Positions 30,858-39,789 of a stretch of DNA of 64,000 nucleotides are shown in pieces. Made by a program: the position numbers and the translations under genes. Each line of letters opens with the position of its first letter. Positions within the stretch are counted from its first letter, which is position 1. This DNA is from Nonomuraea sediminis (GTDB lineage Bacteria > Actinomycetota > Actinomycetes > Streptosporangiales > Streptosporangiaceae), in assembly GCF_018531495.1 (NCBI RefSeq), contig NZ_JAHDTI010000009.1, positions 62,001-126,000 on the forward strand, written 5' to 3'. Below the pieces are notes generated by a model. It did not search any database. It was not told the origin of the DNA and saw only the letters and a program-made list of their open reading frames with translations.

Positions 30858-33691
30858 TGGTCAACGTGAGGCAACGGGACGGCGATGGCATGACAACGGG
30901 GATCACCGGCTCCTCCGGGGTGCGAGGGGAGACAGGGGAGGAGTCAGACGTGTCCTTCGATCCGGAGGCAACCGGGGTGATCCCCCGGCTGTCGCTACCG
31001 GACCCGGATGAGTCATCCGGACCGGACGAGGACACCCCTGACACCTCGGACCTTTCGGTTCCCGAAGACTCCTCGGACGCTGCGGACATGCCGGGCGCCG
31101 AGGACTCTCCGGGCGATGACGAGGACGAGACCACGACGACGCAGCGGCTTCCCGAGTCGTTCGTCGTCAAGATCGGTGCTCCTCCGACGCCCGCCGAGGC
31201 GGAGCCCGAGACGCCCGCCGTACCGGAGGAGAAGGCCGAGACGGCGGACACGGACGACACCGCGCCCGCGCTGAAGCGTCCCGAGGCCAAGCCTCCCGTC
31301 GAGCGCAAGCCTCCGGCCGACGCGAAGCCGTCGGGTGAGGCCGAGCGCACCGTCAACCTGCGGCTTCCCGGCGGCGCCAAGCCCGCGCGGGAGTCCGGGC
31401 TGGCCAGGCTCGTGGTCGAGGCCCCGCCCGAGGCCCCATCTGAGGCCTCGCCGCAGAGTGCGGCGGCTCCCGCGCCGGTGGCCCCCGCCAAGCCGGCCAA
31501 GCCCGCGCAGAAGCCGCAGGCGCCGGCGAAGCCCGGCGGGCTGGCCGGCAGGGCCGCGCAGCTCGTGCTGGCCGCGCCGAGCTGGCTGCCGGTGCTGCTC
31601 ACCGTCGAGGGCCTGATCATGTACGTGCTGGCGCTGAAGGTGGCGCCTGGCCCGCTGCGGGGCGTCGATCCGAACGCCATCAACGGTCTGGGTCTGATCG
31701 CCGCGCTGCCGCTGAGCGCGTTCGCGGCGCTCCTCATCATGATGGTGTCGTTCTTCGTCACCGTGGCTCAGAGCACGGACAGGAAGTTCCTGCTGCTGTT
31801 CCAGATCGCGGTCATCACGTTCGCGCTGCACGGCGCGGGCGCGCTGGTGGCCACGGAGCCGCGCTTCCCCACGGCGTACATCCATGCCGGATTCGTGGAG
31901 TTCATCGGCAGGAGCGGCGAGACCGCGATCAACATCGACGCCCGGATGGGCTGGCCGGGGTTCTTCGCGCTGTTCGCCTTCGTGACGAAGGCGGCGGGGA
32001 TCACCGACCTGACGCCGATCCTGCAGTGGACGCCGCTGCTGTCGAACCTGCTCTACCTGCTGCCGTTCGTGCTGATCCTGCGCCAGGTGGTGGCCACCAC
32101 GCGGGCCCGCTGGTTCGCGGCGCTGCTGTTCGTCCTGGTGCAGTGGATCGGCCAGGACTACTTCTCGCCGCAGGGCTTCACCTTCGCTCTCTACCTGGCC
32201 TTCGTGGCGATCCTGATGCGCTGGTTCGGCCGGGTCGAGCAGCGCACCGAGCCGCTGCCGGAGAAGGGGAAGATCCGCAGGCTGCTGGCCAAGCTCGACG
32301 CGATGACGCCCGGCGAGATCGCCAACACCGGGACCTACCGGGCCGACCGGCTGCTGATGCTGATGCTGCTGATCGCCCTGTTCTTCGCGGCGACGGCCTC
32401 ACACCAGATCACGCCGTTCATGATGCTCGGCGTGCTGGCCGCGTGCCTGCTGTTCAAGCGGACCAGGCTGACCTGGGCGCTGCCGTTCTTCCTCGGCCTG
32501 GTGGTGCTGGCCTGGATCAGCTACCAGACGGTCGGCTTCTGGGCCGGCCAGATCGACGCGATCTTCGGCGGGTTCGGCCGGCTCATCCAGAACTTCGTCA
32601 ACAGCTCCAGCGGCCGGATCGAGGGCAGTGACCCCGCGCACGCGATGGTGCTGAAGGCCCGGCTGGGCATCCTGGTGATCATCCTGTCGCTGGCCGCCGT
32701 CGGGCTGCTGCGGCGGCTGCGGCGCGGGGTCCACGACCGGATGGCGATGATCCTGCTGTGCGTCCCCGTGCTGGCGATGGGCCTGCAGAGCTACGGCGGC
32801 GAGATGGGCCTGCGCGTCTACATGTTCGCGCTGCCCGGATCCTGCCTGCTGGCGGCGTACGCGTTCTTCCCGAACCTGCCGGCCGACAGTGCCGACGTGC
32901 GGGAGGAGACGGTGCCCATCCGCAAGCGGAACGTGCGCTTCAACCCGCAGCTGACCAAGAAGCTGTCGGTCGTGCTCGCGGCCTGCTTCGCGGTGCTGTT
33001 CGCCGGGCTGTTCCTGCTGGCCCGCTACGGCAACGAGAAGTTCGAGCGGGTCACCACCGGTGAGATCGCAGCCATGAAGTACGTCTACGACCACGACAAG
33101 CCCAGTGCCCGCGTGCTGTACCTGGTGCCCAAGGCCAGCCCCGAGGTCACGCCTACCCTGCCGTGGGGCGCCAAGGACGTCGAGATCGTCAACTTCAACG
33201 GCCAGGCCAAGGTGAACAAGGACCCGACGCAGATCCAGGACGCGGTCGATGCGCTGAAGGCGCGCGACCGCAACACCTATCTCGTGGTCAGCCGCGGGCA
33301 GGTCAGCTACCTGCAGCTCAACGAGGGCTTCCCTGAGGGCTGGGGCGAGAAGTTCAGGGCCGCGCTCGACGCGTCCCCCGACGTGAAGAAGGTCTTCTCC
33401 AACGCCGACGCGGCGCTCTACACATGGAAGAAGTTCGTCAAGGGCACGGAGATCCCCGATCCCCAGCCCTACAAGGGGCGGGGTGACCCGACCACGCCAT
33501 GGACGCCCATCGGGGTCGCGGGGCTGGCTGTGACGTGGATCGCGCTCTTCGGCTACGAGGTGATCCGTCTGCACGGACCCGAGCGCGCTCCGCGTGCGCG
33601 GCGTCGCCTGCTCTACGTGGCGATTCCGGCGTTCCTGGTCGCATTCGGCGTGATCATCGAGCGATTCATCTATATCGCTCTAAATCACTGA
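30854..33691 (+). CDS. 945-residue polytopic membrane protein with disordered N-terminus
   Basis: Residues 1-225 are a long Pro/Glu/Ala-rich acidic and then basic region without fold. From about 245 some twelve membrane segments follow (WLPVLLTVEGLIMYVLAL, then LGLIAALPLSAFAALLIMMV and on to about 720), and a soluble extracytoplasmic part at about 735-865, with a last helix pair near 880-945. The first outer loop has RMGWPGFFA, and FSPQGFTFALYLAF follows. It resembles GT-C transferases or Wzy-like polymerases in topology, but I know no exact family. Its place as the last coupled gene (4-bp overlap) after the flippase suggests a polymerase or surface transferase for the glycan. Confidence 0.75.
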   Translation: MMVNVRQRDGDGMTTGITGSSGVRGETGEESDVSFDPEATGVIPRLSLPDPDESSGPDEDTPDTSDLSVPEDSSDAADMPGAEDSPGDDEDETTTTQRLPESFVVKIGAPPTPAEAEPETPAVPEEKAETADTDDTAPALKRPEAKPPVERKPPADAKPSGEAERTVNLRLPGGAKPARESGLARLVVEAPPEAPSEASPQSAAAPAPVAPAKPAKPAQKPQAPAKPGGLAGRAAQLVLAAPSWLPVLLTVEGLIMYVLALKVAPGPLRGVDPNAINGLGLIAALPLSAFAALLIMMVSFFVTVAQSTDRKFLLLFQIAVITFALHGAGALVATEPRFPTAYIHAGFVEFIGRSGETAINIDARMGWPGFFALFAFVTKAAGITDLTPILQWTPLLSNLLYLLPFVLILRQVVATTRARWFAALLFVLVQWIGQDYFSPQGFTFALYLAFVAILMRWFGRVEQRTEPLPEKGKIRRLLAKLDAMTPGEIANTGTYRADRLLMLMLLIALFFAATASHQITPFMMLGVLAACLLFKRTRLTWALPFFLGLVVLAWISYQTVGFWAGQIDAIFGGFGRLIQNFVNSSSGRIEGSDPAHAMVLKARLGILVIILSLAAVGLLRRLRRGVHDRMAMILLCVPVLAMGLQSYGGEMGLRVYMFALPGSCLLAAYAFFPNLPADSADVREETVPIRKRNVRFNPQLTKKLSVVLAACFAVLFAGLFLLARYGNEKFERVTTGEIAAMKYVYDHDKPSARVLYLVPKASPEVTPTLPWGAKDVEIVNFNGQAKVNKDPTQIQDAVDALKARDRNTYLVVSRGQVSYLQLNEGFPEGWGEKFRAALDASPDVKKVFSNADAALYTWKKFVKGTEIPDPQPYKGRGDPTTPWTPIGVAGLAVTWIALFGYEVIRLHGPERAPRARRRLLYVAIPAFLVAFGVIIERFIYIALNH

Positions 33692-33733
33692 ATTCACAGG
33701 AAACTCTCAGGTTATGCGGGATGATGTTCGCTG

Positions 33734-34966
33734 ATGACGACTCAGGAGACTTTTCGCACTATGGGGGACGGGCGACTCGCGGCATCGCGAATCACGTCGG
33801 TTGACGCGTTACGCGGGTTCTCCCTTCTCGGGATCCTCGTCGTCAACATCGCCTACCTCGCCTCCGGCTACCGGATGGCCGGTCTGGCCGAGCCCGCCTT
33901 CGACTCGCCGTTCGACTGGGTCGTCCGGTGGGTCGTCACGATGTTCCTGGAGAACAAGTTCTACCTGCTGTTCTCCTTCCTGTTCGGCTACAGCTTCACG
34001 CTGCAACTGGACTCCGCCGTACGGCAGGGCAAGGCGTTCGTGCCGATGTTCCTGCGCCGCCTGGCCGGGCTGCTCCTGCTCGGCCTGGCGCACGCGATCC
34101 TGCTGTTCCCCGGCGACATCCTGACCACCTACGCCTTCGTCGGGCTCGCCCTGCTGATCCTGCGCAAGATCAAGCCCAAGACCGCCGTGATGCTGGCGAT
34201 CGGGCTCACCTCGCTGCTGGCGCTCGGATTCGTGCTGCTGGCCGTGCTGTCGATGCTGGGGCTCGAGACCGCGGGCACGGTCTCGCACGGCACCGCCGAG
34301 GCGATCAAGTCCGACGCCGCGATGGACGGCTCGGCCCTGCAGATCATCGCCGAGCACCTGCGCAAGCTGTCGCTCATCGTGCTGCTGCGCATCTTCTTCC
34401 AGGGACCCGCCGTGCTGGCCGCCTGTCTCATCGGGCTGGCGATCGGCAAGCTGGGCGTGCTGCGCGACCTGGGCTCGCACACCGCGGCCCTGCGCAGGCT
34501 CCAGTGGGTCGGCTTCACGGTCGGCATCGCCGGGGCCTTCTTCTACACGCAGTCGGCGTGGAACGGCGCCTTCCACAAGTTCCTCGGGCAGGCCGTCGAC
34601 CTGGTCACCGCTCCCCTGCTCGCCGCCGCCTACGCGGCCACGTTCCTGCGGCTGCTGCCGTACATCCCGCGGGTGGGCGCGATGCTGGCGGCACCGGGGC
34701 GGATGGCGCTGTCGAACTATCTGGGGCAGTCGCTGATCTGCTCGCTCATCTTCACCGGGTACGGCCTGGCCCTGGTGGACCGGGTGAGCCCGCCGCTGCT
34801 CGTGGTGATCGCGGTGGGCATCTTCGGGGTACAGGTGGCCTACAGCCATTTCTGGCTGCGGGGGCATCGCTACGGGCCCGTGGAGTGGCTGCTGCGCTTC
34901 CTCACCTACTGGAGCAGGCCGTCGTCGCGGTCCTACCGGGCGCGCCACTCCTCCACGACCGTCTAG
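33734..34966 (+). CDS. DUF418 membrane protein
   Basis: The 410-residue protein has nine to ten hydrophobic segments. Its N-terminal SVDALRGFSLLGILVVNIAY is the DUF418 opening, and LSNYLGQSLICSLIFTGYGL with FWLRGHRYGPVEWLLRFLTY are its C-terminal signature. The family is distantly like acyltransferase-3 and YeiB proteins and is thought to be a transporter or acyltransferase; the function is unknown. It follows the polysaccharide operon by 42 bp and may be part of it. A following AGGAGG at 34965 serves the next gene. Confidence 0.88.
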   Translation: MTTQETFRTMGDGRLAASRITSVDALRGFSLLGILVVNIAYLASGYRMAGLAEPAFDSPFDWVVRWVVTMFLENKFYLLFSFLFGYSFTLQLDSAVRQGKAFVPMFLRRLAGLLLLGLAHAILLFPGDILTTYAFVGLALLILRKIKPKTAVMLAIGLTSLLALGFVLLAVLSMLGLETAGTVSHGTAEAIKSDAAMDGSALQIIAEHLRKLSLIVLLRIFFQGPAVLAACLIGLAIGKLGVLRDLGSHTAALRRLQWVGFTVGIAGAFFYTQSAWNGAFHKFLGQAVDLVTAPLLAAAYAATFLRLLPYIPRVGAMLAAPGRMALSNYLGQSLICSLIFTGYGLALVDRVSPPLLVVIAVGIFGVQVAYSHFWLRGHRYGPVEWLLRFLTYWSRPSSRSYRARHSSTTV

Positions 34967-34976
34967 GAGGCCGGCG

Positions 34977-35339
34977 GTGAAGTATCTGATCCTGATCTAC
35001 CGGAACCCGTCCACCAGGAAGATCTGGGAGGAGGGCTTCACCGACGCCGACCGTGCCGCGGCCTACCGCGCCTACGCCGAGCTCAACGACTCGCTGACGG
35101 CCTCGGGCGAGCTGATCGTCTCGGAGTCGCTCATGGACGTGGAGGAGGCCAGGCACGTCATCGTGCGCGACGGCAGGGCGCTGGCGAGCGACGGGCCGTT
35201 CGCCGAGGTCAAGGAGCTGCTGGCCGGTTTCTACCTGGTGGAGGCCGACAGCATGGACAGGGCCGTGGAGATCGCGGCCGCCATCCCGGAGGTGGCGGTG
35301 GGCGCCGCCGAGATCCGGCCGGTGCGCGAGTTGCCGTGA
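34977..35339 (+). CDS. YciI/DGPF-domain protein
   Basis: The GTG at 34977 is 6 nt after AGGAGG. The 120-residue product has the YCII fold (MKYLILIYRNPSTRKIW) and the eponymous motif ASDGPFAEVKELLAGFYLV near 79-97. DGPF proteins are typical neighbours of ECF42 sigma factors, as here, and are thought to be their targets or partners. The biochemical role is unknown. The next gene starts 19 bp downstream. Confidence 0.9.
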   Translation: MKYLILIYRNPSTRKIWEEGFTDADRAAAYRAYAELNDSLTASGELIVSESLMDVEEARHVIVRDGRALASDGPFAEVKELLAGFYLVEADSMDRAVEIAAAIPEVAVGAAEIRPVRELP

Positions 35340-35358
35340 CGGCCCGCCGTACAGCGTC

Positions 35359-36558
35359 ATGACGGGCTTCGAAGGGCTGGTGCGGGAGCTGGCGCCGGTG
35401 GTCCTGGGCGCGCTGATGCGGCGATTCGGCGACTTCGCCGGGTGCGAGGACGCCGTGCAGGAGGCGCTGCTCGCGGCCGCCACGCAGTGGCCCGAGCAGG
35501 GAGTGCCGGACGATCCGAAGGGCTGGCTGATCACGGTCGCCTCGCGGCGCAGGATCGAGGCGTGGCGCAGCGAGACGGCCCGCCGGCGGCGCGAGGAGAG
35601 CGTGGCCATGGCCGAGGTGGAGCAGGAGCCCGTGGCAGCCGTGGACGACACGCTCACGCTGCTGTTCCTGTGCTGCCATCCGGCGCTCACGCCGGCCACG
35701 CAGGTGGCGCTGACGCTGCGCGCGGTGGGCGGGCTGACGACCGGAGAGATCGCCAGGGCGTTCCTGGTGCCCGAGGCCACGATGGGGCAGCGGATCAGCC
35801 GGGCCAAGCAGCGGATCAAGGACAGCGGGGCGCGCTTCGTGATGCCGCCGCCCGGTGAGCGGGCCGAGCGGATGGCGGCCATGCTGCACGTGCTCTACCT
35901 GATCTTCAACGAGGGCTACGCGGCCAGCTCGGGCGCGGACCTGCAGCGGGTCGAGCTCACCGCGGAGGCGGTCCGCATGACCCGGCAGCTGCGCGTCCTG
36001 CTGCCCGGCGACGACGAGGTGGCGGGGCTGCTGGCGCTCATGCTCCTCATCGACGCGCGCAGGGCGGCCAGGACCGGCGCCGACGGCGCGCTGATACCGC
36101 TCGACGAGCAGGACCGCGGCCTGTGGGACCCGGCGGCGATCGCCGAGGGCGTAGAGCTGATCACCAAGACGCTGGCCTCGGGGCCGCTGGGTCCCTACCA
36201 GGTGCAGGCGGCGATCGCGGCCGTGCACGACGAGGCGGCGCGGGCCGAGGACACCGACTGGCCGCAGATCCTGGGCCTGTACGACCTGCTCGAGCACCTC
36301 GCGCCGGGCCCGATGGTCACGCTCAACCGGGTGGTGGCCCTGGCCATGGTGGAGGGACCCGAGGCGGGCCTGGCCGAGCTGTCCACGATCGAGCTCCAGG
36401 AGCACTACCGGGTGCACGCCGTACGGGCTCATCTGCTGGAACTGGCGGGCGCGGCCGATGCGGCGCGCGGCGAGTACGAGCAGGCCGCGCGCGGCACGCT
36501 CAGCCTGCCCGAGCAGCGCTACCTGCGCGCGCGGGCCGCCCGGCTCGGCCTCACTTGA
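35359..36558 (+). CDS. ECF42-type RNA polymerase sigma factor with TPR-like extension
   Basis: The 399-residue protein has sigma region 2 at about 15-75 (GALMRRFGDFAGCEDAVQEAL, GWLITVASRRRIEAWRS) and region 4 near 100-160 (LTLLFLCCHPALTPATQVALTLR, AFLVPEATMGQRISRAKQRI). From about 180 a long helical C-terminal part follows (HVLYLIFNEGYAASSG, ... LGLYDLLEHLAPGPMVTLNR), the DUF6596/TPR region that ECF42 factors need for activity. There is no anti-sigma gene; the DGPF protein gene precedes it, as usual for this group. Its target is probably the DGPF gene itself. It overlaps the convergent MarR gene by 8 bp. Confidence 0.9.
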   Translation: MTGFEGLVRELAPVVLGALMRRFGDFAGCEDAVQEALLAAATQWPEQGVPDDPKGWLITVASRRRIEAWRSETARRRREESVAMAEVEQEPVAAVDDTLTLLFLCCHPALTPATQVALTLRAVGGLTTGEIARAFLVPEATMGQRISRAKQRIKDSGARFVMPPPGERAERMAAMLHVLYLIFNEGYAASSGADLQRVELTAEAVRMTRQLRVLLPGDDEVAGLLALMLLIDARRAARTGADGALIPLDEQDRGLWDPAAIAEGVELITKTLASGPLGPYQVQAAIAAVHDEAARAEDTDWPQILGLYDLLEHLAPGPMVTLNRVVALAMVEGPEAGLAELSTIELQEHYRVHAVRAHLLELAGAADAARGEYEQAARGTLSLPEQRYLRARAARLGLT

Positions 36559-37051
36559 GTGAGGTGTCTCCCGCCGCTTCGAGCAGGTGACGCAGCAGCC
36601 CGGCGAACTGCTCGCGCTGCTCGGGGTCCAGGGCCGCCAGCATCCGTTTCTCGTTCTCCACGTGCAGGTCGACGAGCCGGTCGATGAGCTCGTGACCGTG
36701 CGGCGTGAGCCGCACCCGCACCGACCTGCGGTCGTCAGGGTCGGGAGTGCGCTCGACGAGACCCTTGCGCTCCATCTTGTCGATCCTGTTGGTGATCGCC
36801 CCTGACGTCACCATCGCGGCCTTGAGCAGCGCGCCCGCGTTCAGCTCGTACGGCGGGCCGCTGCGCCGCAGCGTGGCCAGCACGTCGAACTCGAAGTACT
36901 CCAGCCCGTGCTCGGTGAAGAACTCCCTGAGCTGCCGGTCGAAGACCCGGGACAGCCTGGAGACCCGCCCCACGATGCCCATCGGCCACACGTCCAGGTC
37001 GGGACGCTCCCGCCCCCACTGCGCGATCAGCTCGTCGACGGCGTCGGCCAC
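36551..37051 (-). CDS. MarR-family transcriptional regulator
   Basis: The 166-residue protein starts with GTG at 37051 and carries the winged HTH at about 55-115 (FDVLATLRRSGPPYELNAGALLKAAMVTSGAITNRIDKMERKGLV) and the wing ERTPDPDDRRSVRVRLTPHG. The flanking helices make the dimer. Divergent from two exporter genes, it is most likely their repressor, as MarR proteins often respond to the drug that the pump removes. Large inverted repeats fill the shared promoter. Confidence 0.9.
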   Translation of the reverse strand: MADAVDELIAQWGRERPDLDVWPMGIVGRVSRLSRVFDRQLREFFTEHGLEYFEFDVLATLRRSGPPYELNAGALLKAAMVTSGAITNRIDKMERKGLVERTPDPDDRRSVRVRLTPHGHELIDRLVDLHVENEKRMLAALDPEQREQFAGLLRHLLEAAGDTSLK

Positions 37052-37070
37052 GGAAATCCTCTCAATGGAA

Positions 37071-37113
37071 ATAATCTCAACGTTCAGATACTTTGTCTCA
37101 ACGTTGAGATTAT
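37071..37113. promoter_or_regulatory. composite MarR operator
   Basis: ATAATCTCAACGTT (37071-37084) and AACGTTGAGATTAT (37100-37113) are exact reverse complements. Each also contains a nearly or fully palindromic core: ATCTCAACGTTCAGAT (37074-37089, one mismatch) and TCTCAACGTTGAGA (37096-37109, perfect). The cluster lies between the divergent MarR and EamA genes. Confidence 0.7.
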
Positions 37114-37131
37114 CAATGAGAGGCGATCCGG

Positions 37132-38016
37132 ATGTCCACCATCACGGCCCCGCGGGTCCTGAGCACCCGCCACGCGAGCGACCTGGTGCTCGCAGCCCTG
37201 GCGCCGGCCAGCTGGGGCACCACCTACGTGGTCACCACGACCCTGCTCCCGCCTGACCGGCCGTTGCTGGCCGCCACGATGCGGGCCCTTCCCGCCGGAC
37301 TGGTGCTGCTCGCCTTCACCCGCCGCCTGCCGAAGGGCTCGTGGTGGTGGAAGTCGGCGGTGCTCGGCATGTTGAACTTCGGGGCGTTCTTCCCGCTGAT
37401 CTTCTTCGCGGCCTACCGGCTGCCCGGCGGGGTCGCCTCCACGATCGGCTCCGTCCAGCCGCTGGTCGTGGCGTTGCTGTCGCTGGTGGTGCTGCAGGTC
37501 AGGCCCGCGCGTGCCGTACTGCTGTCAGCCCTTGCCGGCACGGGCGGTGTGGCGCTGCTGACGTTGAGCTCGGCGGCGCGGCTCGATCCGCTCGGGATCG
37601 CGGCCATGCTGACCGCGACCACGCTGATGGCCACCGCGATCGTGCTGGCCAAGAAGTGGGGGCGGCCCGAGTCGCCGCTGGTGATGACCGGATGGCAGCT
37701 GACCGTGGGCGGCGTCGTGCTGCTCCCGCTGACCCTGCTGGTCGAGGGGGTTCCCGCCGCGATCACCGGCACGAACCTGCTCGGGTTCGCCTACTTGGGG
37801 ATCGTCGGGACCGCGCTGGCCTACGCGCTGTGGTTCCGCGGCATCGACCGGCTCCAGCCCACCTCGCTGTCGCTGCTCGGCCTGACGAACCCGCTGGTCG
37901 CCACGCTGGCCGGACTGCTGATCCTGGGGCAGACGCTCACCGGGTGGCAGCTGGTCGGCTTCACGCTCGCGCTCGGCGCCCTGGTCGCCGGCCAGACCCT
38001 GGGGAGCAGGAAGTGA
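37132..38016 (+). CDS. EamA-family (DMT) exporter
   Basis: The 294-residue protein has ten membrane segments in two EamA repeats. The first starts near residue 20 (LVLAALAPASWGTTYVVTT), the second near 150 (LGIAAMLTATTLMATAIVLA). It contains PVPEPIVGSVQPLV-like GGVASTIGSVQPLVVALLSL in the first repeat and the helix FAYLGIVGTALAYALWF in the second. Such proteins export metabolites or drugs by proton exchange. It is under the MarR operators and coupled to the MFS gene by a 4-bp overlap. Confidence 0.9.
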   Translation: MSTITAPRVLSTRHASDLVLAALAPASWGTTYVVTTTLLPPDRPLLAATMRALPAGLVLLAFTRRLPKGSWWWKSAVLGMLNFGAFFPLIFFAAYRLPGGVASTIGSVQPLVVALLSLVVLQVRPARAVLLSALAGTGGVALLTLSSAARLDPLGIAAMLTATTLMATAIVLAKKWGRPESPLVMTGWQLTVGGVVLLPLTLLVEGVPAAITGTNLLGFAYLGIVGTALAYALWFRGIDRLQPTSLSLLGLTNPLVATLAGLLILGQTLTGWQLVGFTLALGALVAGQTLGSRK

Positions 38017-39188
38017 ACGCCCGCAGAGGATGGCTGGCCGTCATCGCGGTCGCCGTCGGAACCTTCGCCATGGTCACCGTCGAGTCCCTGCCCGTCGGGC
38101 TGCTCACCGCGATCAGCGGCGCGCTCCACATCTCCCCCGGTACGGCGGGCCTCATGGTGACCGTGCCCGGACTGGTCGCCGCGGCCACCGCGCCGCTGCT
38201 GCCGGTCGTGATCCGGCGGCTCGACCGGCGGATCGTGCTCCTCGGACTGATGGCGCTGATGGTGCTGGCCACGCTGCTGTCGGCCGTCGCGAACGGGTTC
38301 CCTGTGCTGCTCGCCTCGCGGTTCCTGGCGGGCGTCAGCATCGGCGGGTTCTGGGCGCTGGCCGCGAGCGTCGCCGTCCGGCTGGTCTCCCCGCAGCACA
38401 TGGGGCGGGCGACCTCGCTGGCCTTCGGCGGCGCCACGGCGGCCAACGTGCTCGGCGTGCCGGCGGGCACGCTGCTCGGCGAGCTGACGGGCTGGCGGGC
38501 CTCGTTCCTGGCCGTGGCCGGGCTGGGGCTGCTGGTGGCGCTGGCGCTGCTCGTGCTGCTGCCCCCGCTGCCCGCCACCTCGGCCGTGAGCGTGGGGACG
38601 CTGGTCTCGCAGCTGCGCAACCCGGCGATCCGCGTCGCGGTGCTGGCCACGTTCCTGCTGGTCGGCGGGCACTGGGCGGCGTTCACCTTCGTCAGCCCGC
38701 TGCTGCAGTCCGTCTCGGGGGTTCCCGCGGCCGCGATCGGGCCTGTCCAGCTGGGGTTCGGCGTCGCCGGGATCCTCGGCACGTTCCTCGCGGGCGTGGT
38801 GGCCGGGCGTGACGTGCGGGCCGCCGTGGCCGGCAGCAGCCTGCTGCTCGCGGCGGTCCTGGCCCTCTTCCCGCTCGCCGGGGGCACCCCGGTGACCGGG
38901 ATCGGCCTGGTCCTGCTGTGGGGCCTGGCCTTCGGCGGCGTGCCCGTCGGGGTGCAGATGCTGATCTTCAAGGCCGCCCCCGACGCGGCCGAGGCGGCCA
39001 GCGCGCTCAACACCTCGGTCTTCAACCTGGCCATCGCCCTGGGCGCCCTGTTCGGCGGCATCGTCGTCGACACGGTCACGCTCACGGGCGTCCTCTGGCT
39101 CGGCGCGGCCCTCACCGTCCTGACCACGCTGGTCGTCCTGCGGGCCCGCGTGGGCCGCCCGCTCGAACCCGCTACGCCACGAGCCTGA
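38013..39188 (+). CDS. MFS transporter (arabinose-efflux/CmlA-like)
   Basis: The GTG at 38013 overlaps the EamA stop (GTGA) and gives 391 residues with twelve membrane segments. The N-terminal VESLPVGLLTAISGALHISP and LASRFLAGVSIGGFWALAASVAVRL in helices 3-4 are typical of the DHA1 drug-efflux group related to AraJ and chloramphenicol exporters. With the EamA gene it makes a two-pump unit under MarR control. The substrate is unknown. Its last 17 bp overlap a small gene on the other strand. Confidence 0.9.
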   Translation: MNARRGWLAVIAVAVGTFAMVTVESLPVGLLTAISGALHISPGTAGLMVTVPGLVAAATAPLLPVVIRRLDRRIVLLGLMALMVLATLLSAVANGFPVLLASRFLAGVSIGGFWALAASVAVRLVSPQHMGRATSLAFGGATAANVLGVPAGTLLGELTGWRASFLAVAGLGLLVALALLVLLPPLPATSAVSVGTLVSQLRNPAIRVAVLATFLLVGGHWAAFTFVSPLLQSVSGVPAAAIGPVQLGFGVAGILGTFLAGVVAGRDVRAAVAGSSLLLAAVLALFPLAGGTPVTGIGLVLLWGLAFGGVPVGVQMLIFKAAPDAAEAASALNTSVFNLAIALGALFGGIVVDTVTLTGVLWLGAALTVLTTLVVLRARVGRPLEPATPRA

Positions 39189-39345
39189 GCCCCACCTCCA
39201 CCATCACCCACCCGAGCCGCCGCCGCAGAGCGCCCCTGTGGCGCCTCGCGGCGGCCGCCTGGTGGGCCAGCCGCCACCTGGCGGCCTCCGCCTGCAGCTC
39301 GGCCGCGCGCATCTGTTGCAGGTAGCGGTGCATACCAGGATCCAT
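39172..39345 (-). CDS. 57-residue basic helical protein
   Basis: The ATG at 39345 has AGGAGG 8 nt upstream. The product reads MDPGMHRYLQQMRAAELQAE, then a run of Ala/Arg/Gln and a C-terminal amphipathic GWVMVEVGLRLVA. It is probably one long helix with positive charge (many Arg). I know no family, and there is no signal peptide. The good ribosome site makes it likely real. Its end overlaps the MFS gene by 17 bp. Confidence 0.5.
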   Translation of the reverse strand: MDPGMHRYLQQMRAAELQAEAARWRLAHQAAAARRHRGALRRRLGWVMVEVGLRLVA

Positions 39346-39390
39346 CCCCCGACCTCCTCAGCGGCTCCATCCCTCGGTGACGTCGGAATC

Positions 39391-39507
39391 TCAGCGTCGG
39401 AAGGGGAGGCCTAAGAAGGTGGCCGTGAAGGACCACACGCGGAGCGGGTGCCCCGGTGCCTTGAGCTGCTCCGCATCCGAGATGCGGGATGGCTCGGTGG
39501 CAGCCAT
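39391..39507 (-). pseudogene. possible N-terminal remnant of an ArsR-type regulator
   Basis: The minus strand from the ATG at 39507 reads MAATEPSRISDAEQLKAPGH, then PLRVWSFTATFLGLPFRR and a stop. The part DAEQLKAPGHPLRV resembles the start of ArsR-type winged-helix domains (DAEQLKALGHPLRVRIL...), after which the frame is lost. The full protein would have 90-200 residues. A chance match is possible with so short a piece. Confidence 0.4.
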
Positions 39508-39789
39508 GGGGTCAGTCTAGGTACGCCGGGAAAGTCGAACCGTAAAGGGTTGTGCATTTCGGAAGATACTTCCGGCGGGTCTCAGCCTCGTCGCCATCCT
39601 CTGAGCCACTGCCCGGCACCCCACCGCCGTTCGTCGCAGGATCGATCCGTGCACGACGAGCCGGGTGCCGGTCTCGACGCTGAAGAAGGAGACGGCCCCA
39701 TGAGGTAGTTCGTGAGACCGATGGCCGCTGCTAGATGTCTCATACCCCCACGCTAGGAAGCATCTGGCGCAGAGATATAGTCCAGATCT
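39508..39789 (+). promoter_or_regulatory. promoter region of the MocR gene
   Basis: No firm gene lies in these 282 bp. A TATAGT -10 (39776-39781) ends 8 nt before the ATG at 39790, so that gene is probably leaderless. ATCTGG (39762-39767) and CCAGAT (39782-39787) form an inverted repeat around the -10, and TCCAGAT recurs at 39805-39811 inside the gene, a plausible MocR site. On the minus strand an open frame from 39743 (MRHLAAAIGLTNYLMG..., 53 residues) has only a weak SD. Confidence 0.5.

Noticed and set aside
39508..39743. 53-residue minus-strand frame MRHLAAAIGLTNYLMG... as a possible peptide precursor
   Set aside because: Only a weak SD, no processing enzyme nearby and no leader-core pattern; kept only as a remark in the promoter entry.
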